Shown here: positions 58,095 through 64,000 of the stretch, piece by piece
Numbering within the stretch: the stretch's first letter is position 1
How the letters are laid out: each line of letters opens with the position of its first letter
Source of the DNA: Lysinibacillus xylanilyticus
GTDB lineage: Bacteria > Bacillota > Bacilli > Bacillales_A > Planococcaceae
Direction: 5' to 3'
Length of the DNA: 64,000 nucleotides
NCBI RefSeq assembly: GCF_001183605.1
Contig: NZ_LFXJ01000013.1
Coordinates: 124,318-188,317, forward strand
Translations under genes and position numbers: made by a program
Notes under the pieces: model-generated
Told to the model about the DNA's origin: nothing
Seen by the model: the letters and a program-made list of their open reading frames with translations, nothing else
The model's database searches: none

Positions 58095-58943
58095 ATGAAA
58101 AAAGTTGCTGTAATTCAGGATATGTCATCCTTTGGGAAGTGCTCGTTAACGGCTGCGATGCCTGTGCTGTCAGTGATGGGTGTTCAGGCGGTGCCATTAC
58201 CAACTGCGATTTTAACAGCGCAAACAGGGTATTCTAGTTTTTATTGTGAGGATTTAACTTCAAAGATGGATCATTTTGTGGATGAGTGGAGCAAGCTTGA
58301 TGCGACCTTTGATGGCATTCATACTGGCTTTGTGACAGGGAAGGAGCAAATCGATAATATTTTTCGATTTTTAAACGTCTTTCATTCGAGTAAAACGACT
58401 TTGCTTGTCGATCCGGTAATGGGTGATTTGGGCGAAGTGTATAAAATGTATTCTGGCGAGTTGCTTGATCGTATGAAAGAGCTCGTGAAGAGTGCGGACA
58501 TTATTACGCCAAATATTACAGAATGCTGCTTGCTTACAGGTTTGTCATACGAGAAGTTACAGAGCTATCAGGACGATTCAGATTATATTCAAGCTTTAGA
58601 GGAAGCGGGCCATCAGCTGCAGCAGGAGACAGGTGCGAACGTCATTATTACTGGTTTGAATCCGCCGCCAACAGATGCGAACAAGCGCTATGTAGGGAAT
58701 ATGTATGTCGATGCACATCGTTCATTTTCTAGCATCCGAGAATACAACGGCGAGAGCTATTCAGGCACAGGTGATTTGTTTGCATCCGTCATTATGGGTG
58801 GCATGATGCGCGGGCAAGATTTAGTCGAATCGATGAAACTTGCCGAGACGTTTTTAGCCGCTTCAATTGAAGCTACATCAAAGGAGCAAATTCCGCGCGA
58901 AGCAGGCGTGAATTTTGAAAAGTTTTTACGAATGTTACTTTAG
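58095..58943 (+). CDS. Pyridoxal/pyridoxamine kinase (PfkB/ribokinase-like)
   Basis: This 282-residue protein has VIQDMSSFGKCSLT at the start, VDPVMGD (about 109-115), ITPNITECCLLTG and the catalytic YSGTGDLFASVI (about 224-235, with the conserved Gly-Thr-Gly-Asp). The fold is that of PdxK/PdxY kinases that phosphorylate pyridoxal, pyridoxamine or pyridoxine. AGGTGG lies eight bases before ATG 58095; ATG 58092 is also possible. It is divergent from the S component, with a shared regulatory region of about 180 bp. Confidence 0.85.
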   Translation: MKKVAVIQDMSSFGKCSLTAAMPVLSVMGVQAVPLPTAILTAQTGYSSFYCEDLTSKMDHFVDEWSKLDATFDGIHTGFVTGKEQIDNIFRFLNVFHSSKTTLLVDPVMGDLGEVYKMYSGELLDRMKELVKSADIITPNITECCLLTGLSYEKLQSYQDDSDYIQALEEAGHQLQQETGANVIITGLNPPPTDANKRYVGNMYVDAHRSFSSIREYNGESYSGTGDLFASVIMGGMMRGQDLVESMKLAETFLAASIEATSKEQIPREAGVNFEKFLRMLL

Positions 58944-59035
58944 AACTCTCAGAGTTTTAATCACATTTTGAGTATGGTGGGTATTCATCAGTTTATAAAG
59001 GATATAATTAAAATCATGACTTGGGGAGGTGTATA

Positions 59036-59329
59036 ATGGATTCAATTAGATATTACGTAGTGCAAGTAGATGAGCGCTATTACCAGGGGGAAATTGACCT
59101 TCTAACATTTACGGATGACGAAGAACAGGCCTTTGCGTTTACGGATATTGAAGCTGCAAACCAGTTGGCTAATGAGGTCAAAGGAATCGTCCTGACAAGA
59201 GAAGTCAGTTATATGGAGCTTGAAGACTTTTCAGCACAATATCTGGTTGAGTACGAAGCATTGCCAAAAGAAGAGCGTGACACTATAGAATCATTTTGTA
59301 GGAATCTTAGTATAGGAATGCTTGATTAA
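59036..59329 (+). CDS. Hypothetical protein, 97 residues
   Basis: An acidic soluble protein beginning MDSIRYYVVQVDERYY with alternating strands and helices. GGGGAGGTG precedes ATG 59036. No family is recognised. It stands alone with a terminator behind it. Confidence 0.7.
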   Translation: MDSIRYYVVQVDERYYQGEIDLLTFTDDEEQAFAFTDIEAANQLANEVKGIVLTREVSYMELEDFSAQYLVEYEALPKEERDTIESFCRNLSIGMLD

Positions 59330-59331
59330 TG

Positions 59332-59362
59332 CCGAATCGAATCTTTTCGGCTCTTTTTTATG
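59332..59362 (+). terminator. Terminator after the 97-residue gene
   Basis: GCCGAA pairs with TTCGGC, followed by TCTTTTTTA. Confidence 0.75.
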
Positions 59363-59411
59363 CAGTTATCGACTGAGCTTAAGCATTCTATCTCTCAATA
59401 AAATAGTTAAC

Positions 59412-59449
59412 GGCCCGTAGCCACGATTAATGGTTGCGGGCATTTTTTG
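59412..59449 (+). terminator. Second terminator-like hairpin
   Basis: GCCCGTAGCCA pairs with TGGTTGCGGGC, then ATTTTTTG. No gene ends between the two hairpins, so a gene may have been lost. Confidence 0.65.
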
Positions 59450-59467
59450 TAATATTAAGTGTGATTT

Positions 59468-59599
59468 GTGCGTGTAGAATTAAAATGTGGTGAAGAAATT
59501 GGGGCTGCATTTTTAAATGGAAATGATAATAACATATCGTATGAGTTAAACCGTCGAACGGGTGAAGTTCTTTGGAATATGGGAGGTTTTAAAAAATGA
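59468..59599 (+). pseudogene. Remnant of a small gene before the esterase
   Basis: A 43-codon frame, RVELKCGEEIGAAFLNG to WNMGGFKK, has protein-like composition but no ribosome binding site or upstream continuation. It overlaps the esterase start by three bases. It looks like the 3' end of a truncated gene; low certainty. Confidence 0.35.
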
Positions 59600-60789
59600 A
59601 TCAGACATCAAATTGGCGACCTAGAGGTTTTCTTCAGTGGCAGCTCACATTCCTCTCTATGATAGTATGTTTCATTATCAGTATAGTGGCATACTATATT
59701 TTTAATCCAAGTAATATGGATAAAATAATGAGTTTGCTTGCATGGGGGGCTGCTATATTTCCTATTCTTCTAGTAGTTGCAATATTAATAATAATAGTTT
59801 TATTAGCTCTTTCTTTTTGGAAGAAAACCTTCATTGCTCTTACAGTTCTAATTCCTACTTTGTTGTTATTAATCTTTTTAATTGTGCAGCCAATTAGTAA
59901 TATGAAAAGCTATGCTAAAAGCGAGAATGTATCGGTTTCTCTTAGCCCACATTTTTTCTTTAAACAAGATATCTCAACAAAGCCTAGTATAGATGTGGTG
60001 TATGGGAAAACTATGGACGGCATTGAATTAAAGCTCGATGTGTGGTCAGCAAAGGAAAAATCAGAGGATGTTTTAACACCTGTCATTGTTCAAGTGCATG
60101 GGGGTGGTTGGGTAAGTGGAGATAAAGGCCAAGTTCAAGACTGGAATCAGTGGATGAATGATCAAGGGTACACCGTTTTTGATGTCCAATACCGTATGCC
60201 TCCTGAAGCAAGTTGGAAAGATGAAGTAGGGGATGTTAAATCGGCGGTAGGTTGGATTTTGCAAAATGCAGATACGTATAAGATTGATCCGCACAGAATC
60301 ATTTTAATGGGAGAGTCTGCTGGGGGGAATCTAGCTATGCTTGCTGCATATAGTATGGGGAATAAGCGTTTACCACCATCAACGGATGTTCCGGATGTAC
60401 CGATCAAGGCGGTGATTAACATGTATGGACCGTCAGATATGACTGAGTTTTATAAGAGCAATCCAAGTAAGAATTATGTCCAAGATGTTATGAATAAGTA
60501 CATTGGAGGTTCACCATCTGAATACCCCGAGCGTTATGAGATGCTTTCACCTATAAGTTATATCCAGGGAAATACGCCACCAACAATTACGTTTTTGGGA
60601 ACGAGCGACCGTATCGTTCCTGTTGAGCAGGCAACCGTACTGGATGAAAAATTGACTAAGAATGGTGTAGCGCATGAACTTTATCTTCTTCCAAAGGTCG
60701 ATCATGGCTTTGATGCAAAGCCAGGTAGTTTGAGCACACAATTTGCCAAGGAGAAAGTAAAAGCATTTCTTAAAAAATATAATAAATAG
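59596..60789 (+). CDS. Membrane-anchored alpha/beta hydrolase (esterase)
   Basis: This 397-residue protein has three membrane segments in its first 100 residues (about 15-37, 46-70 and 73-97). An extracytoplasmic or membrane-facing esterase domain follows: oxyanion VQVHGGGWVSGDKG (about 162-175), nucleophile GESAGGNLA (about 240-248), a late aspartate (GTSDRI) and histidine (KVDHGFD). This is the hormone-sensitive lipase/BD-FAE type. GGGAGG precedes the ATG. The substrate is unknown. Its terminator hairpin has been split by the insertion sequence that follows. Confidence 0.85.
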   Translation: MNQTSNWRPRGFLQWQLTFLSMIVCFIISIVAYYIFNPSNMDKIMSLLAWGAAIFPILLVVAILIIIVLLALSFWKKTFIALTVLIPTLLLLIFLIVQPISNMKSYAKSENVSVSLSPHFFFKQDISTKPSIDVVYGKTMDGIELKLDVWSAKEKSEDVLTPVIVQVHGGGWVSGDKGQVQDWNQWMNDQGYTVFDVQYRMPPEASWKDEVGDVKSAVGWILQNADTYKIDPHRIILMGESAGGNLAMLAAYSMGNKRLPPSTDVPDVPIKAVINMYGPSDMTEFYKSNPSKNYVQDVMNKYIGGSPSEYPERYEMLSPISYIQGNTPPTITFLGTSDRIVPVEQATVLDEKLTKNGVAHELYLLPKVDHGFDAKPGSLSTQFAKEKVKAFLKKYNK

Positions 60790-60857
60790 GAAAACCTTTG
60801 AAGTGAACTGCGCCCCAATTGTTAGACACATCTAACAATTGGAGGTGCAGTTTTTGT

Positions 60858-61379
60858 ATGGTCAAAAAATATACTGCCAAAGATAAATTACAAGCTGTTG
60901 AGCGTTACTTAAATGGAAAGGAAAGTTCCTATGATATAGCTAAATCTATGGAGACTGATAATAAAGCAATCCTTAAATGGGTTAAGCAATATGAATACAA
61001 TGGTGTTGAAGCTTTTATTCAGCCATATACAAATTACACACTAGAGTTTAAAATGGATGTACTAAATTTTATGATTGAAAATGGTACGTCCTTAAACGAA
61101 ACGGCAGCGATTTTTAAGATACCTGCCCCTTCAACAATTAGTGTTTGGAGAAAGCAATATGAAATTCAAGGATTAGATGCCCTTCAATCAAAGAAAAAGG
61201 GGCGTCCATCCATGAAAAAAGAATTTAATAAACAATCGAAACAAGCACCAGTTGAAGGCTCTACCGAAGCACTTGAAGCACGTATTAAACAACTAGAAAT
61301 GGAAAATGAGTATTTAAAAAAGTTGAATGCCTTAGTTCAAAACAAAGAAAAATCACCAAACAGGACAAAGCGCAAGTAG
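60858..61379 (+). CDS. IS150-type OrfA (DNA-binding, helix-turn-helix)
   Basis: This 173-residue protein has two helix-turn-helix segments (about residues 10-45, ERYLNGKESSYDIAKSMETD; and about 65-110) and a C-terminal leucine-zipper-like helix (LEARIKQLEMENEYLKKLN). ATG 60858 lies behind GGAGGTG. The slippery heptamer A-AAA-AAG at 61316-61322 near its end is in the correct phase for -1 frameshifting into orfB. Confidence 0.9.
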   Translation: MVKKYTAKDKLQAVERYLNGKESSYDIAKSMETDNKAILKWVKQYEYNGVEAFIQPYTNYTLEFKMDVLNFMIENGTSLNETAAIFKIPAPSTISVWRKQYEIQGLDALQSKKKGRPSMKKEFNKQSKQAPVEGSTEALEARIKQLEMENEYLKKLNALVQNKEKSPNRTKRK

Positions 61380-61405
61380 TCTATGAATTAAGGCATAAAT
61401 ATCCG

Positions 61406-62215
61406 GTGAAAGCACTCGTAAAATTCGCTGGCATTCCACGAAGTACGTACTATGATTTAGTAAAACGTATGAATCGACCAGATTTAGATGCCGATTTAAA
61501 AGAGGAAATTAAGGCGATTTATGAAGAACATGAAGGGCGTTATGGCTATCGCCGTATTCGTGACGAGCTAGCGAATCGTGGGCAAAAAGTGAATCATAAA
61601 AAAGTGCAACGTATCATGAAAGAACTGGGTTTAAAGTGTGTTGTACGTATGAAAAAATATAAATCCTATAAAGGAAACGTTGGTAAAATTGCGCCAAATA
61701 TTTTAGACCGCAATTTTAAAGCAGATGCCCCAAATGAAAAATGGGTAACAGACATTACAGAATTTAAATTGTTCGGTGAGAAACTTTATTTATCGCCAGT
61801 TTTAGATTTATTTAACGGGGAAATTATCACGTATACAATTGGCTCTAGACCAACCTATTCACTTGTTTCAGATATGTTGGACAAAGCGTTCGAACGTTTA
61901 CCTGAGCACCACCAGTTACTCATGCATTCCGATCAAGGCTGGCATTATCAAATGAATAAATATCGTCGCGCCTTAGAATCAAGAGGGATTGTTCAAAGTA
62001 TGTCTCGTAAAGGAAACTGTTACGACAACTCTGTCATGGAGAATTTCTTTGGAATTATGAAATCTGAATTCCTTTACATGAGAGAATTTGAAAGTATAGA
62101 GCATTTTAAAATAGAATTAGAAAAATATATAAATTACTATAATACGAAACGGATCAAGGCAAAATTAAAAACGAGTCCGGTACAATACCGAACTCATTTT
62201 ACCCAAGCTGCCTAA
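61406..62215 (+). CDS. IS150-type OrfB (DDE transposase catalytic part)
   Basis: This 269-residue frame has the integrase catalytic core: WVTDITEFKLFGEKLY (first Asp), LMHSDQGWHYQ (second Asp) and RKGNCYDNSVMENFFG (Glu). The frame is open upstream as far as the A6G heptamer at 61316, so the active product is probably the OrfAB fusion; the start at 61406 is only formal. Confidence 0.92.
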   Translation: MKALVKFAGIPRSTYYDLVKRMNRPDLDADLKEEIKAIYEEHEGRYGYRRIRDELANRGQKVNHKKVQRIMKELGLKCVVRMKKYKSYKGNVGKIAPNILDRNFKADAPNEKWVTDITEFKLFGEKLYLSPVLDLFNGEIITYTIGSRPTYSLVSDMLDKAFERLPEHHQLLMHSDQGWHYQMNKYRRALESRGIVQSMSRKGNCYDNSVMENFFGIMKSEFLYMREFESIEHFKIELEKYINYYNTKRIKAKLKTSPVQYRTHFTQAA

Positions 62216-62263
62216 TGAAATAACCGTGTCTAACTTTTAGGGGTCACTTCAAAGGCATTAACC

Positions 62264-62283
62264 CTTCAAAGGTTTCCTATTTA
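62264..62283. terminator. Displaced right arm of the esterase/CHY terminator
   Basis: CTTCAAAGGTTTCCTATTTA is the reverse complement (one base apart) of 60783-60803, the sequence straight after the esterase gene. The two arms are now 1.46 kb apart. Confidence 0.75.
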
Positions 62284-62616
62284 GAAAGTACATGTAGAAT
62301 TATTATCCGTCCCAAAGTAAATATGAAAATGCTTACTGCAATTTGGATTAAAAAGAGTATTACAATGCTTACAGTTTGTGTGATTCATATATTCATGAAT
62401 AGTTAACTCCTTTTTACATACGCCACAAAATATTGCCTTTTCATCAAAATCCTCTTTCTTCCATGGCTGAATTTTATGATTAGCATTTTCCTCATGACAT
62501 TTATAGCAAGGATAATACTCTCCACAACATTTAAATTTAATTGAAATCGTATCTACCTTATTAGAATAGTGCGTACATCTTCCTTGATTATCAATAACAT
62601 TTCCTAGAATCTTCAT
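62281..62616 (-). CDS. CHY zinc-finger protein
   Basis: This 111-residue protein has the spaced Cys/His set of the zf-CHY family: CTHY, FKCCGEYYPCYKCH, CGVCKKEL and NCKHCNTLFNPNCSKHFH. It binds several zinc ions; bacterial members have no settled function. GAGGTTTGAAAT precedes the ATG. Its 3' end touches the split terminator. Confidence 0.85.
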   Translation of the reverse strand: MKILGNVIDNQGRCTHYSNKVDTISIKFKCCGEYYPCYKCHEENANHKIQPWKKEDFDEKAIFCGVCKKELTIHEYMNHTNCKHCNTLFNPNCSKHFHIYFGTDNNSTCTF

Positions 62617-62672
62617 ATTTCAAACCTCTTTTCATAAATAAAATCTATTTAAATGGATTCATTTCAAAACGT

Positions 62673-63245
62673 TTAAATTAAAACTTCGCTAGACGTAATC
62701 AATCGATTATATTGCCCCGTCATTATTCTAAAATGATGCTTTTCGTGGATTGCAAGTAGCTGGATCGATTGAATAAGGTTAGGATAATGAGCAAGAGGAT
62801 CTGGAAAGACAATATGCCCGGCAATATCCTCCTCTATATTTTTTACTAGTTCTTGTATCATGCTCGTTTCGTTCACTAGTAATTGTTCTATTTCATCACT
62901 GCTTAGCGTAAAACATATTTTTGAGGGAGGTACTAATATTCTTGGAGCCCGCATGCCTCTGCCTTTTTTGTTTTTATATTCCTCGTAAATATCATGTATT
63001 TCAGTGGCGAATGGTTTGTTTCTTCGCATTTTCGCGTAAGGCGTTAGAATTAAGGAAAACTTCGTTGCTGTTTTAAGCATTTTTAGGATCAGATAAAGGT
63101 GGTAGAAGTGTTCACCGATAGACCATTTTCCTTCTTTCTCACGATGCCATAGTTGTTCCTGTGAGAGTGAATGAATGCAAGGTAGGTAGTGAGTTCGCTG
63201 CTCCTGTAATAGATGAAAATGATGCGCCATACTTTTTGATTTCAT
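62673..63245 (-). CDS. DinB-like four-helix protein
   Basis: This 190-residue, mostly helical protein has the DinB_2 pattern: WSIGEHFYHLYLIL (metal-binding His) and a C-terminal IHEKHHFRI (His pair). Members are putative metal-dependent thiol S-transferases. ATG 63245 lies eight bases after AAGGGA; the ATG at 63254 lacks spacing. Confidence 0.75.
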   Translation of the reverse strand: MKSKSMAHHFHLLQEQRTHYLPCIHSLSQEQLWHREKEGKWSIGEHFYHLYLILKMLKTATKFSLILTPYAKMRRNKPFATEIHDIYEEYKNKKGRGMRAPRILVPPSKICFTLSSDEIEQLLVNETSMIQELVKNIEEDIAGHIVFPDPLAHYPNLIQSIQLLAIHEKHHFRIMTGQYNRLITSSEVLI

Positions 63246-63360
63246 ATTTTTCATTCCCTTTTATGATGTTATTACCATTTTAGGGAAATATCTTATGAAA
63301 GTATATAAAACACTATTAGGAATTGTCGATAAAAATGAAAAGTTCGAAGGGGGAATAAGA

Positions 63361-63858
63361 TTGAATAGTAGACTTATAACAGCTGCAGATGCTAAAGCCT
63401 ATCGGAATTTAAGATTAGAAGGGCTACAAAATAATCCCGAGGCATTTGGTTCAAGCTTTGAGGAGGAAAAGGATTATCCGATCGAGCAGTTTGCCGACAG
63501 ATTTGAATCACAGGGTTCTTATACGATAGGGGTATTTGATCATAATGAATTAGTGGGCGTTGCTACGTTAGTTCAGGAAAGTAAGCTTAAGTTAAAGCAT
63601 AAAGCGAGTATTTTTGCTGTTTATGTTTCTCCGAAAAAGCGAGGGCTTGGCATTGGTAAGCATTTAATGGTCGAAGCAATTAATAAGGCGAGGGAGTTAA
63701 AGGAAGTTGAACAGCTTACGTTAACGGTTGTGTCAACGAATGCTTCGGCAAAAGGACTGTATTCTTCTTTAGGGTTTGAGGTTTTTGGAACTGAGAAGAG
63801 GGCATTAAAAATAGGTCAGCAATATTTTGATGAGGATTATATGGTTTTGTTTCTATAA
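63361..63858 (+). CDS. GNAT N-acetyltransferase
   Basis: This 165-residue protein has VYVSPKKRGLGIGKHLMVEA as its acetyl-CoA loop (about residues 88-107) and a following NASAKGLYSSLGF helix. The start is probably TTG 63361, seven bases after GAAGGGGG; a longer frame from ATG 63295 would run over this site. The substrate is unknown. Confidence 0.8.
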   Translation: MNSRLITAADAKAYRNLRLEGLQNNPEAFGSSFEEEKDYPIEQFADRFESQGSYTIGVFDHNELVGVATLVQESKLKLKHKASIFAVYVSPKKRGLGIGKHLMVEAINKARELKEVEQLTLTVVSTNASAKGLYSSLGFEVFGTEKRALKIGQQYFDEDYMVLFL

Positions 63859-63888
63859 CTTATTTCAGTTGTTCCCGGACGCATTGAT

Positions 63889-63928
63889 AAAAACTCCAAA
63901 GAGCTTTTTAGCCTTTGGAGTTTTTTAA
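63889..63928 (+). terminator. Terminator after the last GNAT gene
   Basis: AAACTCCAAAG pairs with CTTTGGAGTTT, then TTT. The last 70 bases of the window show no feature. Confidence 0.8.
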
Positions 63929-64000
63929 CTTTTACGGTGAGCCCCAATGAAATAATGAAAACAAGGTAATGATTAAATTAATCACAACAATATCTAGCGC

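Larger units (their letters stand above)
60804..62246 (+). mobile_element. IS3-family element, IS150 subgroup, 1443 bp, intact
   Basis: The left end TGAACTGCGCCCCAATTGTT and the right end (reverse complement) TGACCCCTAAAAGTTAGACA share imperfect inverted repeats. Two frames in the usual orfA/orfB arrangement and a complete DDE triad are present. CCTTTGAAG abuts both ends in inverted orientation, and no clean 3-4 bp direct repeat is seen. It lies between the two arms of the terminator shared by the esterase and the CHY gene. Confidence 0.88.

Overview
The window reads as a chromosomal segment of a low-GC, spore-forming member of the Bacillales, most like Lysinibacillus. This is an inference from three things: Bacillus-type gene orders (cggR-gapA-pgk-tpiA-gpmI-eno, dltXABCD, secG-est-rnr-smpB-ssrA), CwlJ-type spore germination hydrolases, and a tmRNA tag ending in LAFAA. 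The core backbone runs from about 1 to 26,370 and resumes after about 54,600.

Backbone, left part. Two small genes precede the central glycolytic cluster. cggR carries a CggR-type operator just downstream of its promoter and is followed by gapA with a strong terminator. A dispersed repeat separates gapA from pgk-tpiA-gpmI-eno. Then come an alpha/beta hydrolase, two GNAT acetyltransferases, the D-alanylation operon dltXABCD on the minus strand (including a 45-residue DltX), an alkaline phosphatase and a transglutaminase-like lipoprotein. secG, a 16-unit 21-bp minisatellite, carboxylesterase, rnr, smpB and ssrA follow. Several intergenic gaps carry copies of one dispersed, decayed repeat family.

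Accessory region. The 3' end of ssrA is the attachment site of a 14-kb island (26,373-40,297) bounded by a perfect 61-bp direct repeat, with its tyrosine integrase beside attL. The island carries three unrecognised small genes, a superfamily 2 helicase, a structured non-coding element flanked by direct repeats, and a DUF262 + HEPN pair. It also carries a serine recombinase, a UvrD-type helicase and a complete-looking retron (phosphoribosyltransferase, small winged-helix-like protein, msr-msd RNA, reverse transcriptase). Beyond attR lies a graveyard of recombinase fragments, including the 5' end of a second integrase of the same family. A second, older island follows: a DUF3800-like protein, a Septu-like ATPase + HNH pair, a GIY-YIG/DUF2075 helicase with a MazG-like gene broken by one stop codon, and a NUDIX enzyme with a PLD-helicase. 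A decayed third copy of the ssrA attachment sequence at about 52,417-52,452 plausibly marks its old right end. The whole tract looks like a tandem defence island built by repeated insertion at ssrA.

Right part. Small membrane and secreted proteins of unknown role lead to two tandem cwlJ paralogues. A divergent pair of an ECF transporter S component and a pyridoxal kinase-like gene follows, then a membrane-anchored esterase. An intact IS150-type element sits inside the bidirectional terminator between the esterase and a CHY zinc-finger gene. A DinB-like protein and a GNAT enzyme close the window.
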